A DNA stretch of 64,000 nt, from the NCBI GenBank assembly GCA_013286165.1, contig JABDGF010000004.1, forward strand, positions 1-64,000. Reading direction: 5' to 3'. Positions 45,043 to 55,796 of this stretch are shown here, piece by piece. The notes below the pieces were generated by a model that saw only the letters and a program-made list of their open reading frames with translations, ran no database searches and was not told the DNA's origin. Position 1 is the first letter of the stretch; each line of letters starts with the position of its first letter. The stretch is from Acidobacteriota bacterium (GTDB taxonomy: Bacteria > Acidobacteriota > Terriglobia > Acidiferrales > UBA7541). The position numbers and the translations under genes were made by a program.

Positions 45043-46047
45043 GTGAAGCAATTCCACCCGCTCCGCCCGCTGCGCAATCCGCACGCGATGACCATCGCCT
45101 CGAATTTCTGGCCGCGCCCAACACGTCGCCTTGGCCCGAGCGTCGCCCGCGATTTTGAGACCGAGCCCGGCTCGCGCGTCCGCGGCGATTGCCACTGGCA
45201 GAAAAATCCCACGCAGCATCCGACGCTCGTCGTCGTTCACGGCCTCGAAGGCTCCAGCGCATCGGGCTACGCGCGCGGCACCGCTGAGAAAGCCTGGCTC
45301 GCGGGATTCAATGTGGTGCGCCTCAACCAGCGAAACTGCGGCGGCACCGAAAAACTCAGCCCCACGCTGTATCACTCCGGCTTGAGCGTCGATATTCTCG
45401 GCGTGGTCGGCGAGCTGATCGAACGCGACGGCCTGCCCGAAATTTTCACCGCAGGCTATTCGATGGGAGGTAATCTCGTCCTGAAGATGGCCGGGGAACT
45501 GGGCGACGCGGCGCCGGATCAGTTCCTCGGCGTCGTTGCGATCGCGCCGGCGCTCGATCTCGCTTCGTGCGCCGATGCGCTCGAACGCCGCGAAAACTTC
45601 ATTTACCAGAATCACTTCGTAAAACGGCTCAAGCGCCACATGCGCTACAAAGCCAGCCTCTATCCCGAAATTTATCCGATTGAGAAATTAGAGGAGTTCG
45701 CGAAAGCAAAAACGGTCCGCGATTTTGACGACGCGATCACCGCGCGCTTCTGCGGCTTTCGCAGCGCCGACGATTACTACGAAACCTGCAGCGCGCTTCG
45801 CGTCATCTCCGGTATTCGCCGCCCCACGCTGATTATCACGTCGAAAAACGATCCGTTCGTGCCGTACGAGCCGTTCGAAGATCCCGCGATCGTCGGCAAT
45901 CCCTTCATCACCACAATCGCCACGGACCACGGCGGCCACTGCGCCTTCATCTCCAGCTCCAGCGGCGATGAACGCTTCTGGGCCGAGGCTCGCCTAGTGG
46001 AATTCTGCAAAAGCAAGTCGCTGCTCGCCGCCAACCCCGAATTCTAA
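45043..46047 (+). CDS. YheT-type alpha/beta hydrolase
   Basis: Serine hydrolase of the YheT/ABHD (AB hydrolase 4) group, with hydrolase activity on esters or lipids in characterised relatives; substrate unknown. GTG 45043 gives MKQFHPLRPLRNPHAMTIAS, which matches the family's usual start (FHP..LRN.H). Oxyanion region LVVVHGLEGSSASGYA (about 62-77), nucleophile GYSMGGNL (Ser about 144), acid TSKNDPFVPYEP (about 266-277) and His in DHGGHCAF (about 300). 334 residues, full length, catalytic set intact. Convergent with the M24 peptidase gene. Confidence 0.9.
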   Translation: MKQFHPLRPLRNPHAMTIASNFWPRPTRRLGPSVARDFETEPGSRVRGDCHWQKNPTQHPTLVVVHGLEGSSASGYARGTAEKAWLAGFNVVRLNQRNCGGTEKLSPTLYHSGLSVDILGVVGELIERDGLPEIFTAGYSMGGNLVLKMAGELGDAAPDQFLGVVAIAPALDLASCADALERRENFIYQNHFVKRLKRHMRYKASLYPEIYPIEKLEEFAKAKTVRDFDDAITARFCGFRSADDYYETCSALRVISGIRRPTLIITSKNDPFVPYEPFEDPAIVGNPFITTIATDHGGHCAFISSSSGDERFWAEARLVEFCKSKSLLAANPEF

Positions 46048-46079
46048 GTCCGACAGCCTACCAGGCGGTCCTCCCACGA
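46048..46079. repeat. Dispersed 32-base repeat, copy B
   Basis: Matches 42689-42720 at 25 of 32 positions. Contains GACAGCCT (46052-46059), loop ACC and AGGCGGTC (46063-46070), an almost perfect hairpin with one mismatch. Located in the 55-base convergent gap between YheT and the M24 gene. Confidence 0.6.
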
Positions 46080-46102
46080 TTTCCCGCACACCCAAGGCCC
46101 CA

Positions 46103-47449
46103 TCACGAAACCGGCTTCTCCAGCGATTCTTGAAATCCGTACGTCAGCAATTTCGCCGGTCCTGAATCCGAAACCACCATGTCGTCCTCGCACCGCATCC
46201 CAAACTCACCGGGCACATAAATCCCCGGCTCATTCGAAAACGTCATGCCCGGCTGCAATACAATCGTGCCGCCTTTCACCAGGTACGGCGACTCGTGTCC
46301 ATCCATGCCGATTCCATGCCCGAGCCGATGCTCGAAGAATTTGTACCCCGGCCCGTAGCCCGCATCGACCACCACTTTGCGCGCCTCATCGTCCACCGAG
46401 CCGCAAGCATGGCCCGCCGCGGCAGCCGCGAGCGCCGCATCTTGCGCTGCACGCACAATTTCAAACGCGCGCTGAAATTTTTCAGACGGCTTGCCGAGGA
46501 CGCCCATCCGCGTCACGTCCGACTGGTAGCCTTCCACGACGCAGCCGTCGTCGATCATCACGCCCGTGCCTTCGCGCAACACCTGCTCCGCGCTCGAACC
46601 GTGGGGCAGGGCAGACGATGCCCCGAATTCCACCGACGCGCCGCCACGCAACTGCATCTTGGCGTAGCCGCGTTGCACCAGCTTCTCTACGTCGCCCTGG
46701 GTCATGCCCTCGCGCAGCGACGCAAAAGTCGCCTTGTACACCGCGCAGGTTGCCTCGCACGCGAGCCGCATCAATTCCAATTCGTGCTCGCTCTTCACCG
46801 CGCGGCAGCCGACCGTGATCGGATCGCCGCTGGTGTACGTGAGCGATGACACCGTCTTGCGCAGTCCGTCTGAAAACATATACGCCGTGGTCTGCTCAAT
46901 GCCCACCGTGCCCGTGCGAATCCCGCGCTCGCGGAACCATTTCGCCGCCACCGCGTAGGGATTTTCGTCCTCTTCCCACGTGCGCACCGGAACTTCCCAG
47001 CGCAACTGCTCGCGCATCCGCGCTTCTTCGAACGCCGGAACGATCACCAGCGGATCGCCCTCGCGCGGAATCAGCAGCGCCAGGATGCGTTCGCTCGGCC
47101 ACCAGCGGAATCCGAGGAAATACGTGAGCGTCGTACCTGGCGCGATGAACACCGCATCGATGTTCGGAGCCGCGCCCCCGCCCACGTTCGTCATCGCGCC
47201 GGCGGACGGATCACTCATCAGCTTCTGCGCCTTCGCGATTCGCGCCTTATATTCGTCCGTCGTGATGGGCTTCACGCGGTCGCCCAGCGGCTTCAGCCCG
47301 TCAAACGCCGCCGGCAACGCACCGCCTGCGCCGGGCGCCTGCTGCAAAGCCTCCGCCGCACTTGCCACACGCGCCCCGCGACCCGCGGCTACGGCAACTC
47401 CCGCCGCCACCGCGCCCGCGCGCAATGCATCCCGCCGCGAAATTTTCAC
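46103..47449 (-). CDS. M24 family Xaa-Pro-type metallopeptidase, Tat-exported
   Basis: Pita-bread-fold metallopeptidase (aminopeptidase P or prolidase group). GTG at 47449 after CAGGAGACGC gives MKISRRDALRAGAVAAGVAV, a Tat signal with twin Arg; an earlier GTG at 47482 is possible. The N-terminal creatinase-type domain spans about 40-215. Metal ligands in the C-terminal domain: Asp residues in GVMIDDGCVVEGYQSDVTRM (the second in SDVTR), His in GHGIGMDGHES, Glu in SNEPGIYVPG, Glu in RCEDDMVVSD. 448 residues. Expected to act on dipeptides or X-Pro peptides in the periplasm; substrate not shown. Confidence 0.88.
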   Translation of the reverse strand: MKISRRDALRAGAVAAGVAVAAGRGARVASAAEALQQAPGAGGALPAAFDGLKPLGDRVKPITTDEYKARIAKAQKLMSDPSAGAMTNVGGGAAPNIDAVFIAPGTTLTYFLGFRWWPSERILALLIPREGDPLVIVPAFEEARMREQLRWEVPVRTWEEDENPYAVAAKWFRERGIRTGTVGIEQTTAYMFSDGLRKTVSSLTYTSGDPITVGCRAVKSEHELELMRLACEATCAVYKATFASLREGMTQGDVEKLVQRGYAKMQLRGGASVEFGASSALPHGSSAEQVLREGTGVMIDDGCVVEGYQSDVTRMGVLGKPSEKFQRAFEIVRAAQDAALAAAAAGHACGSVDDEARKVVVDAGYGPGYKFFEHRLGHGIGMDGHESPYLVKGGTIVLQPGMTFSNEPGIYVPGEFGMRCEDDMVVSDSGPAKLLTYGFQESLEKPVS

Positions 47450-47490
47450 TCGCGTCTCCTGAGAATCTGAAATTGTGAGCACGATCGAAA

Positions 47491-50451
47491 TCAGTGGAAG
47501 TGAGAAATCAAAACCGCATCCGTCACGGTGCGTCCGCGCGCCAGCGCCATCTGCTTCCCATCCGGCGAAACCGCAAACGAGAAAATCTTCAAGTCAGTGA
47601 AGTTCGTCACCTGTTTCGGCCCCGCAGACGGAGCGCCCGGAACGGTCGCCACCGGCTGTGCCCACAGATTCGCCACGCCCCCGCGCGTCACCGGATAGAG
47701 AATCGCGCGTCCATCCCTCGTCCAACTCATCAACGACACAGCATCTTGATTGAACGACACGCCATCCGGTGCATCGTACATGTGTTCGATCGCGCCCGTC
47801 GCGAGATTCATCACGGCCACCTTCGCCGGTTTCGAGACGTCGGGCGTGTACGTCACCGCCACGCTCTTCCCATCCGGCGAAATCGCCGGAGTGGCGACGA
47901 TGTCGCCCGTCTTCGAAAGCTGCGTAGGCGCTCCGCCGTCGATGCTCACTTTCTCCAGCGCCACCGCCTGCCCACTCGATTGCACGTACACTACAAACGT
48001 CCCGTCCGGCGAGCACGACGGCAGAACGTTGATCGGCCCCGCGGTAATCGCCTTCGCGTTAGAGCCATCCACTTCCGCGCGATAAATTTTCAGAGAGCCG
48101 TCGTCACCTAGCGACGTGAACACGAAGCGCTTCCCATCGCCGCACCCCGAAGGCCCCAGTACCGACATATTTCCCAACGCTAAATCGCGCGAGTCGCTGC
48201 CGTCCGGCGTCACCGACGCGAACTTGATCGCGCCGCCCGCATAAATCGAGTAGAGAATCGCTCCAGGCGTCGGCCAAATGATTCCAGTCCGTCCGTCCGC
48301 GCGGTCGATTCCAGACGTAATCTGCTTCGGCCCCGAAAATGCCGATCCCGCCGCGCTGCTGGTCCACAAGCTCGACGTGATCGACCACGCTACCGTCGCC
48401 AGCGTCTGGCCGTCGCCGGTTACGCTCGCGCCCGAGTAATAATTCAAATCGTTGGTGATGCGCCGCGCTTCGCCGTCAGGATACGTGAGCTCCCAAATCT
48501 GCGAGTTGAACGTCATCGTGTTCAGCGGCGCCGTGAAGACAATCCCGGAGCCGTCCGGCAGCCAACTCAGTTTGTTTAGATTCGCGAATCCTCGCGATCC
48601 GAGCGGCTTCACTTCTCTGGTGTCGAGGTCCATCACCTGAATCATGTTGCCGTTCGGACTTTTCGCATCGACGCGCGCCACCGCCAGCTTCTTGCCGTCG
48701 TCTGACCAGCTCGGCCCCACGCCGTTGTACATGTCGGGGAAGTGCAGCGTAGAAATCGCCTGCTCGTTTCCGCCATTGGCATCGGACAAATAAATGGACG
48801 ACGAATTGGTCTTTGACGAAATGCGAATCCACGCGATCCGTTTCGCGTCCGGTGAAAATGCCACCGCGCTATCCACGTCGGTAATCAAATGCTCAGGCGT
48901 CCCGCCCAGCGACGGCACCTTCCACAAATTCCCCAGGCCCGATCCTTCGGCTTGGCTGCGGTAGTAGAGGTAATTTCCATCCGGAGAAAAAACAATGTCT
49001 TCGAGTTCCGCGTCCTCGGTGCCGGGCACCACCTTCGCCGTGCTGCCCGTCCCAAGCTGCCGCACCCAGATCGCGTGGCCTTGTTTTGAGTCTTGTGTGT
49101 AAGCCAGAAATTTTCCATCGCGTGAAATTGTCACCGAGTGTACGTCGCCGCTCGTCGTCACTGGCGAAATCTGCATCTGCATGAACGCGTCTTCGCTGGT
49201 GTGTTTCGGCGTGGGTTTCTCGTCGGATTTATAAACCTTGAAGTAGTAGAAACCGCCTGCTATTAGCAGGAAAATCGCGATTCGCACAAGCGGCGGCAGC
49301 GAACGAAATGCCGATTTGATGCCCCACCCCTCGTTGCGCCGGTCATCGTCATCGTCGTCGCGATTTCGGCGGCCTCGGCGCCCGCTGGGATCGTCGGGAT
49401 TGGCGGACGGAATCGGCGGCACGGTCGCCGCGGGCATTGCCGCGCCTGGCGTTTGCGAAGCCGGTGAAATTTGCGTGGCGGACGTCTGCCATGTGGAACT
49501 ATCGCGCCGCGCGCCCGGAACTGCGGCCGGCACTTGCGCCGTCCATGTAGTTGCAGAGCTTCCGGCGCGGCCGGAATCCACGTCGCGCTTCAGCCGCTTC
49601 AGATCGCCGCGCAGCTCAGCCGCTGTCTGGTAGCGCAGGTCGCGCTCTTTTTCGAGCGACTTGCCGATGATTTCCTCGAGCTTCGGCGGCATCGCCGGAT
49701 TCAACGAAGTCGGCTGCGCCGGCGTGCGATTCAAAATCGCATCGAAAATCACAGCGGAGGTGCCGCCGCTAAACGCGGGCTGCCCCGTGGACATCTCGTA
49801 CAGCACTGCGCCGAGGCTGAAAAGATCCGTCCGCGCATCCAGCTCTTCACCGCGCGCCTGCTCGGGGGACATGTATGCAATCGTGCCAATCGCCGAGCCG
49901 GGGCTCGTTACGAACACATTGTCCGTAGTAGCGGCCGTCACGGAATTTCCGCCGCCCACAGCTTCCGCCACGCGCCGTGAAGCGCCTTGCTTCGCCAAGC
50001 CAAAATCGAGCACTTTGGCCTGCCCGCGCGTGGTTATGAAAATGTTCGCCGGCTTGATGTCGCGATGAATGATCCCGCGCGTGTGCGCCGCGTCGAGCGC
50101 GTCCGCAATCTGCGCGCCGTAGTCCAGCAGGGAATCGGTGGCCAGCGGCCGCCCCCCGATCCGTTCGCGGAGCGTCTGCCCCTCCATCACTTCCATCACC
50201 AGGTAGGGTCGGCCGTTGTACTCGCCCGTATCGTGAATCGTGCAGATGTTCGGGTGATTGAAGGAGGAAGCGGCGCGAACTTCGCGCTGGAAGCGTTCGA
50301 GTGAGATGGGATCGCGCGCCAGCTCTTCAGAGAGGAATTTCAGCGCGACTTGGCGGCCCAGTCGCGTATCTTCGGCGCGAAACACCTGCCCCATCCCGCC
50401 CGCGCCGAGGGGTTCAATGATTCGGTAATGTGAAATTATTTCGCCTATCAT
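47491..50451 (-). CDS. Serine/threonine protein kinase with periplasmic WD40/TolB-like repeats
   Basis: Transmembrane Hanks-type kinase, typical of Acidobacteriota. The cytoplasmic kinase domain (about 8-270) has [14 protein letters not shown] (catalytic Lys about 37), [10 protein letters not shown] (about 129), DFGLAK and APE-equivalent YMSPEQARG, so it should be active. A Pro/Ala linker and an [13 protein letters not shown] stretch (about 345-360) precede one membrane helix (about 383-402). Outside, about 570 residues form beta-propeller-like PD40 repeats, with [28 protein letters not shown] and [14 protein letters not shown]. 986 residues. Divergent from secA; follows M24 and Tat genes on the minus strand. 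Ligand of the propeller unknown. Confidence 0.9.
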   Translation of the reverse strand: MIGEIISHYRIIEPLGAGGMGQVFRAEDTRLGRQVALKFLSEELARDPISLERFQREVRAASSFNHPNICTIHDTGEYNGRPYLVMEVMEGQTLRERIGGRPLATDSLLDYGAQIADALDAAHTRGIIHRDIKPANIFITTRGQAKVLDFGLAKQGASRRVAEAVGGGNSVTAATTDNVFVTSPGSAIGTIAYMSPEQARGEELDARTDLFSLGAVLYEMSTGQPAFSGGTSAVIFDAILNRTPAQPTSLNPAMPPKLEEIIGKSLEKERDLRYQTAAELRGDLKRLKRDVDSGRAGSSATTWTAQVPAAVPGARRDSSTWQTSATQISPASQTPGAAMPAATVPPIPSANPDDPSGRRGRRNRDDDDDDRRNEGWGIKSAFRSLPPLVRIAIFLLIAGGFYYFKVYKSDEKPTPKHTSEDAFMQMQISPVTTSGDVHSVTISRDGKFLAYTQDSKQGHAIWVRQLGTGSTAKVVPGTEDAELEDIVFSPDGNYLYYRSQAEGSGLGNLWKVPSLGGTPEHLITDVDSAVAFSPDAKRIAWIRISSKTNSSSIYLSDANGGNEQAISTLHFPDMYNGVGPSWSDDGKKLAVARVDAKSPNGNMIQVMDLDTREVKPLGSRGFANLNKLSWLPDGSGIVFTAPLNTMTFNSQIWELTYPDGEARRITNDLNYYSGASVTGDGQTLATVAWSITSSLWTSSAAGSAFSGPKQITSGIDRADGRTGIIWPTPGAILYSIYAGGAIKFASVTPDGSDSRDLALGNMSVLGPSGCGDGKRFVFTSLGDDGSLKIYRAEVDGSNAKAITAGPINVLPSCSPDGTFVVYVQSSGQAVALEKVSIDGGAPTQLSKTGDIVATPAISPDGKSVAVTYTPDVSKPAKVAVMNLATGAIEHMYDAPDGVSFNQDAVSLMSWTRDGRAILYPVTRGGVANLWAQPVATVPGAPSAGPKQVTNFTDLKIFSFAVSPDGKQMALARGRTVTDAVLISHFH

Positions 50452-50622
50452 GCCCAGAATGAAGGTTCATCGTAGCCAAGTCATCACACACACGCAACGG
50501 CGATTCCGCGGACTGTTCGCAACGCATCACAAAGCCTACGTTCGGCGATTTGAACCGAGCGAAATCCGGCACGAGGAAACTTGCCGCACGACCCATGCGT
50601 AGAACACAGTGTGCGGCGCGCT

Positions 50623-50651
50623 TTGCACCAAAACCAGCAAGCGGCTACAAT
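50623..50651 (+). promoter_or_regulatory. secA promoter
   Basis: TTGCAC at 50623-50628 and TACAAT at 50646-50651 with a 17-base spacer. It would give a leader of about 125 bases that includes a GGCCC/GGGCC hairpin near 50745-50760. The rest of the 331-base gap (50452-50782) between the kinase gene and secA has no gene. Confidence 0.7.
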
Positions 50652-50782
50652 AGAGATTGTTGGAATTCTGCGTCGTGTGCGCAGCCACCTGCCATACAGC
50701 ACTGTTCCACCACATTCGTTCTGGGGGATCCCTTTCGCCGCACCGGCCCGCCTGTGGGCCAGTACGCGCCTAAAGCAACGTT

Positions 50783-53700
50783 ATGGACGTTGAAAAGCTC
50801 ATAAACAGTGTCGTCGCGCGCTTCATCGGTACCAAGCACGAACGCGACATCAAGGCCATGCAGCCGATCGTTGCCGCTATCGCCGAGCTCGAGCCGGAGA
50901 TGAAGCAACTCAGCGACGCGCAGATCACCGCGAAGACCGCCGAGCTGAAGCAGCAGGTGCAGGAACGCGTCGCGACGCTCGATCCCACCGATCCCAATTA
51001 CAAAGTTCTCTTGAAGGAAGCCGTCGAGCCGGCACTGATTCCCGCCTTTGCGCTGGTGCGCGAAGCGGGCCGCCGCACTCTCGGTATGCGCCACTTTGAC
51101 GTGCAAATGATCGGCGGTATCACCCTTCACCAGGGCAAGATCGCCGAAATGAAGACGGGTGAAGGCAAGACGCTCGTCGCCACGCTGCCCGCGTATTTGA
51201 ACTCGCTCACCGGCTTGGGCGTTCACATCGTCACCGTCAACGACTACCTCGCCCGCCGCGACGCTGAATGGATGGGCCCGATCTACAAGATGCTCGGCCT
51301 TTCGGTCGGCGTGATCGTTCACGACCTGGACGACGCACAACGCCGCGCCGCCTATGCTGCGGATATCACCTTCGGCACCAACAACGAATTCGGCTTCGAC
51401 TATCTGCGCGACAACATGAAGTACGAGCTGGCCCAGTGCGTCCAGCGCGGCCACCACTTCGCCATCGTGGACGAAGTGGACTCGATACTGATCGACGAAG
51501 CGCGCACCCCGTTGATCATTTCCGGGCCGGCCGAGGAATCCACCGACAAGTACGTCCGCATCGACAAAGTGATGCCCAAGCTGATCCAGGACATCGACTA
51601 CACGCTCGATGAAAAGCACAAAACCTCGACGCTCACTGAAGAAGGAATCTCCAAGACCGAAAAGCTGCTCGGCATCAACAATTTGTTTGATCCGGGCAAC
51701 ATGGACATCTTCCACCATGTCCACCAGGCGCTGCGCGCGCATGCGCTTTTCCAGAAGGACGTCGATTACGTCGTGAAAGACGGGGAAGTGGTGATCGTCG
51801 ATGAATTCACCGGCCGACAGATGCCGGGCCGCCGCTGGTCGGACGGCTTGCATCAGGCCGTGGAAGCCAAAGAAGGCGTGAAGATCGAGCGCGAGAACCA
51901 GACGCTCGCGACCATCACTTTCCAAAATTATTTCCGCATGTACAAGAAGCTCTCCGGCATGACCGGTACGGCGGAAACCGAAGCGCCCGAATTCGACAAG
52001 ATCTACAAACTCGAAGTCGTCGCGATTCCCACGAACCGCACGCTGATTCGCATCGAGAATCCCGACGTTGTGTACCGCACCGAAGCGGAGAAATACGAAG
52101 CCGCAGTAAACGGCATCCTGCAGGAAGACGGCACGACGCGCGTCGGCGGCGTTCGTCAATACTGGGAACAGGGCCAGCCCGTGCTCGTCGGCAGTATCTC
52201 CATCGAAAAATCGGAGAAGATCGCGGCGCACCTCAAGAAGGCGGGCATTCCGCACCAGGTGCTCAATGCTAAGCAGCACGAGCGTGAAGCGATCATCATT
52301 TCGCAAGCGGGCCGCAAGGGCGCCGTCACCGTTTCCACCAACATGGCCGGCCGCGGAACTGACATTCTGCTCGGCGGCAACCCTGAAGCGATGACGCGCG
52401 ACCATTTCCTGCGCAACAAGCTCGCGCTTCCGTACGCTCCGGCGAGTTCGGTGATCAACGCGCCGCAGGGAACGGAAACCGCCGCGCAAGCCGATGCAGC
52501 CGCTGTTGCAGCGCTGGCGGGTAATTCCGCCGCCGCACCGGGTGGAAATGGACAGCCCGCGTCAGGCAACGGCAATTCCAGCGGCAACATGGTCCTCTTC
52601 CAGATCGAAGGCAAAATTTTTCAGGTGCCGCTCGAGCAGTGGAAGCCCGTGTTCGACGCATTCGCTGCGCAATGCAAGACTGAGCACGACGAAGTGGTCG
52701 CAATGGGCGGCTTGCACATCCTCGGCACCGAACGCCACGAAGCGCGGCGCATCGATAATCAGCTTCGCGGTCGCGCGGGACGCCAGGGCGATCCCGGCTC
52801 GTCGCGATTCTTCCTCTCGCTCGAAGACGACCTGCTCCGCATTTTCGGCGGCGAGCGCGTGAAGAACCTGATGTTCCGCCTCGGCATGACCGAAGGCGTC
52901 CCCATCGAATCGAAAATCATCAGCAACCGCATTGAGAACGCGCAGAAAGCAGTCGAGGCGCAGAACTTCGAAGCCCGCAAACACCTGCTCGAATACGACG
53001 ACGTAATGAACAAGCAGCGCGAGACGATCTACAATCTCCGCCGCTCGTTCCTCGAAGGCCGCGATCAGAAGGAATTCGTCCTCGAGCGCGCCGACGCGAT
53101 CGCCAACGAACTCGTCGATAACTACTGCCCGCGCGAGCAGCATCCCGATCAGTGGAACACCACGCAATTCTCAAATGAAGTCCTCAACCAGTTCGGCTTC
53201 GACCCCAAGGCCGTGGGCTTCGACTTCGCAAAGCTGAATCACGATCAGCTCGTCGACGAGCTGCACGACAAAGTGATTGCGCGCTACGAAGAAAAGGAAG
53301 CTCTGTTCAGCGGGCCCACGCTTCGTTGGCTCGAGCGCCACATCCTGCTCGATGTGGTCGATGGCCAGTGGAAAGATCACCTGCTCACCCTCGACCACCT
53401 GAAAGAGGGAATTGGCCTGCGCGGCTACGGCCAGAAAGATCCGCTCGTCGAATTTAAGAAGGAAGCGTTCACGCTGTTCGACGATTTGATGAACCGCATC
53501 GACACCGAAGCGGTCCGCTTCCTGTTCCTCGTGCGTCCGGCCGATCCGGCCAGCGCGCCGCCACAGCAGCGCCCCGTGCCGCCCGCGCCGTCAGCTCCCG
53601 GCGCAACGGCTACTCCTTCGAGCGCATCCTCCGCGGCCAGCGCCACAGCTTCAGCTGCTCCAGCGCAGCCGCCCTCGAACGCTACATCCACCGGCGGTCC

Positions 53701-53917
53701 GCGTCCTCCTGCTCTCGGCGGACTTTCGCAGTTTTCACCGGAAGAACTCGAACGTCGCCAGCGCCGCCAGCAGCAACAAATGCAATTCCAAGCCGGTGGC
53801 GGTACGCCCACCGAAGCGCCTAAGCCCGCGCGCGGCGCGGCGAAAGTCGGCCGCAACGACCTCTGCCCCTGCGGCTCTGGCAAGAAATACAAGAAGTGCC
53901 ACGGCACAGACAGCTAG
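50783..53917 (+). CDS. secA: Protein translocase ATPase SecA
   Basis: Motor that drives preproteins through SecYEG. 1044 residues. DEAD motor: [19 protein letters not shown] (Walker A, about 121-139), [20 protein letters not shown] (about 231-250), and second half [32 protein letters not shown]-type and [14 protein letters not shown] low-complexity insertion of Ala, Gly, Asn and Ser (about 550-605) interrupts the second nucleotide domain before [20 protein letters not shown]. The C-terminus carries the zinc motif [14 protein letters not shown] (about 1026-1039), used for SecB and membrane contacts. Longer than E. coli (901) through this insertion and a Pro/Ala linker. ATG 50783 with its own promoter. 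Confidence 0.97.
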   Translation: MDVEKLINSVVARFIGTKHERDIKAMQPIVAAIAELEPEMKQLSDAQITAKTAELKQQVQERVATLDPTDPNYKVLLKEAVEPALIPAFALVREAGRRTLGMRHFDVQMIGGITLHQGKIAEMKTGEGKTLVATLPAYLNSLTGLGVHIVTVNDYLARRDAEWMGPIYKMLGLSVGVIVHDLDDAQRRAAYAADITFGTNNEFGFDYLRDNMKYELAQCVQRGHHFAIVDEVDSILIDEARTPLIISGPAEESTDKYVRIDKVMPKLIQDIDYTLDEKHKTSTLTEEGISKTEKLLGINNLFDPGNMDIFHHVHQALRAHALFQKDVDYVVKDGEVVIVDEFTGRQMPGRRWSDGLHQAVEAKEGVKIERENQTLATITFQNYFRMYKKLSGMTGTAETEAPEFDKIYKLEVVAIPTNRTLIRIENPDVVYRTEAEKYEAAVNGILQEDGTTRVGGVRQYWEQGQPVLVGSISIEKSEKIAAHLKKAGIPHQVLNAKQHEREAIIISQAGRKGAVTVSTNMAGRGTDILLGGNPEAMTRDHFLRNKLALPYAPASSVINAPQGTETAAQADAAAVAALAGNSAAAPGGNGQPASGNGNSSGNMVLFQIEGKIFQVPLEQWKPVFDAFAAQCKTEHDEVVAMGGLHILGTERHEARRIDNQLRGRAGRQGDPGSSRFFLSLEDDLLRIFGGERVKNLMFRLGMTEGVPIESKIISNRIENAQKAVEAQNFEARKHLLEYDDVMNKQRETIYNLRRSFLEGRDQKEFVLERADAIANELVDNYCPREQHPDQWNTTQFSNEVLNQFGFDPKAVGFDFAKLNHDQLVDELHDKVIARYEEKEALFSGPTLRWLERHILLDVVDGQWKDHLLTLDHLKEGIGLRGYGQKDPLVEFKKEAFTLFDDLMNRIDTEAVRFLFLVRPADPASAPPQQRPVPPAPSAPGATATPSSASSAASATASAAPAQPPSNATSTGGPRPPALGGLSQFSPEELERRQRRQQQQMQFQAGGGTPTEAPKPARGAAKVGRNDLCPCGSGKKYKKCHGTDS

Positions 53918-53937
53918 ATTTCGACCAACGTGTATCG

Positions 53938-53990
53938 AGCGTGCGATTCCGGACGGTCCTTATCAGCCCGGGACGCACGCTTTTTCTTTT
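53938..53990 (+). terminator. Intrinsic terminator of secA
   Basis: AGCGTGCG at 53938-53945 pairs with CGCACGCT at 53974-53981, with an inner CCGG/CCGG stem, then TTTTTCTTTT. Confidence 0.75.
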
Positions 53991-54056
53991 GAACATTTCC
54001 CGCGCCCGCTGCGTATCCTCGTGTGACACGCACCATTCCGTCTGGAGGACTTCGCC

Positions 54057-55166
54057 ATGAAATTGCAATCCGCGCTTCTGCCCACCGTCGCAGCGCTGTC
54101 GCTCGGCGTCGCGATCGCCGCGCCACCTGTAATGCAAGCGCACGGCTGGAACGTAACCGCGCCTGAGATGAATAAGGTCACTTCCTACGTCCCCGCGCCT
54201 ACGGCTCCCACTACGGTGCCCCACGCGTCATCCGTATTAGCGATTCCACACACACGCACGCCATTCAGCGAAGACGGCCACTTCGATCGCACTCTCACGG
54301 TCAGCGGCCCCGTCGATCTCGACGTGCAGACCGGCTCCGGCAATATCGTCGTGAAAACCGGCGACGCCTCGAAAGTGGAAATCCACGCGAAGATTCACGC
54401 GAACCGCGGCAGCTCCGGCGACGTCCAGAAGTACATCAGCGAGATCGAAGCCAATCCGCCCGTCGAGCAAAACGGCAACTCGATTCGCGTCGGCCACATC
54501 GACAACAACGATTGGAAGCACAACATTTCGATCAGCTACGAAATCACCACGCCGGCGCAAACCAAACTCGTCTCGCAGTCCGGCTCGGGCGATGAAACGA
54601 TCGAAGGCGTCGCCGGCCCGCTCGAAGCCAATAGCGGTTCCGGTTCGCTGAAGATTTCGAACATCGGCAGCGAAGTGCACGCGCGCACAGGTTCGGGCGA
54701 GATCGACCTCTCCGGCGTGAAGGGCGGCGCGAAACTTTCCGCGGGCAGCGGCTCGATTTCCGCGAAGGGAATTGCCGGCGGGCTTGATGCGTCGAGCGGC
54801 AGCGGCAGCATCAGTCTTGAGCAGACCGCGCCTGGTAACGTTGAAATCCAAACCGGCTCGGGCAGCGTGGAAGTGACCGGAGCAAACGGCGCCGTGAAAG
54901 CGCAGACCGGCAGCGGCGGAATTTCGGTTGCAGGAAATCCTACCGGCGAGTGGACGCTACACTCCGGCTCCGGCGACGTGGAAGTCAAACTTCCGCCGCA
55001 AGCATCGTTCAATCTCGTGGCGCACACCGGCTCCGGCTCGATCGATTCCAATCGCGAGATCGCCGTGCAGGGCAAAATCAGCCCGCGCGAACTCAATGGC
55101 AAAGTCGGCGGTGGCGGACCCACCGTCGAGCTCAGCACCAGCTCTGGCTCGATCCAGATTCGCTAA
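54057..55166 (+). CDS. DUF4097-type exported protein with GSG repeats
   Basis: Exported repetitive beta-strand protein of the DUF4097 (putative adhesin) type. Sec signal peptide KLQSALLPTVAALSLGVAIA. The mature protein (369 residues in total) is a series of short strands joined by Gly-Ser-Gly turns at fairly even spacing, such as LDVQTGSGNIVVKTGD, LVSQSGSGDETIEG, ARTGSGEIDLSG and SASGSGSISLEQ-like segments. This pattern suggests a right-handed beta-helix or solenoid. Gram-negative outer-surface localisation is an inference. It lies between two terminators (53938-53990 and 55184-55257), so it forms its own transcript. Confidence 0.85.
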   Translation: MKLQSALLPTVAALSLGVAIAAPPVMQAHGWNVTAPEMNKVTSYVPAPTAPTTVPHASSVLAIPHTRTPFSEDGHFDRTLTVSGPVDLDVQTGSGNIVVKTGDASKVEIHAKIHANRGSSGDVQKYISEIEANPPVEQNGNSIRVGHIDNNDWKHNISISYEITTPAQTKLVSQSGSGDETIEGVAGPLEANSGSGSLKISNIGSEVHARTGSGEIDLSGVKGGAKLSAGSGSISAKGIAGGLDASSGSGSISLEQTAPGNVEIQTGSGSVEVTGANGAVKAQTGSGGISVAGNPTGEWTLHSGSGDVEVKLPPQASFNLVAHTGSGSIDSNREIAVQGKISPRELNGKVGGGGPTVELSTSSGSIQIR

Positions 55167-55183
55167 ACACAACGCATCATCAA

Positions 55184-55257
55184 AATCCTCGCCGCGTCCG
55201 GATCCGCGCAACGAAATGCGCTGCGCGAAAATCCCGGGCGCGGCGAGATTTATTTTG
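55184..55257 (+). terminator. Probable terminator of the DUF4097 gene
   Basis: AAATCCTCGCCGCG (55184-55197) pairs with CGCGGCGAGATTT (55240-55252) apart from one bulged base; the loop of about 42 bases is long and contains smaller stems. ATTTTGT follows. Confidence 0.55.
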
Positions 55258-55278
55258 TCTAGTGTTGTTTTCGCACCG

Positions 55279-55308
55279 TTGACATTCGCTCCCGGAAAAA
55301 TGTGCTAC
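55279..55308 (+). promoter_or_regulatory. Possible promoter for the small Cys-rich gene
   Basis: TTGACA at 55279-55284 is a perfect -35. A weak -10 candidate TGCTAC begins 18 bases after it (55303-55308). Confidence 0.4.
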
Positions 55309-55348
55309 TCTCCCCCCTCTCGGGACAGGCTTAGACCGGAGTAAGACG

Positions 55349-55684
55349 ATGAGCACCACCGCAAGACAATGCCACCGGCCCGGATGTTCCAGCGCGATCC
55401 CTCCCGCGCTCGTTTGCACGCAGCTGTGCGTGAATCATTTTCTCGATGAAGCTTCCGTGCGCGCCGAGCAAGCCTTCGCCTACTGCCAGCGCGGCGAACC
55501 GCTCCGCTCCGCCGATTTGGAGTGGCTCCTTTCCGACGCTCTCGCCACCGTCCAGCATCTCGAAGCCGGCGCCGACGAGCCGGACGCCGATCAACGCGAC
55601 CGCATGCTCGAACTCGTGCTGAGCCTCGCGAATCTTCACGAATACGCCGCACACCACTCGATTCCCATCAAGCGCCCCGCGTAG
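55349..55684 (+). CDS. Small protein with N-terminal cysteine cluster, unknown
   Basis: Unrecognised 111-residue protein. Four N-terminal cysteines (CHRPGC at 8-13, CTQLC at 23-27) plus His29 could bind a metal; the remainder is helical and acidic, for example EWLLSDALATVQHLEAGADE, ending SIPIKRPA. The ATG at 55349 is preceded by a perfect -35 and GTAAGACG. It stands alone between two other genes of unknown role. Composition is like the neighbours and codon bias looks coding, but I do not know the family. Confidence 0.6.
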   Translation: MSTTARQCHRPGCSSAIPPALVCTQLCVNHFLDEASVRAEQAFAYCQRGEPLRSADLEWLLSDALATVQHLEAGADEPDADQRDRMLELVLSLANLHEYAAHHSIPIKRPA

Positions 55685-55796
55685 CGCGTGCATTGCTCGA
55701 AACGCGCCCGACCGCCTCGTGCTTACCGCGAAACAGCAGGCCGCTCCAGCCTTGTAAACATCCGCGATTCGTTCCAAGCTGGAACTTCCTTAATCT

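Noticed and set aside
47450-47482. Upstream GTG start for the M24 peptidase
   Set aside because: GTG 47449 has GGAG directly upstream and begins exactly at the Tat signal peptide.
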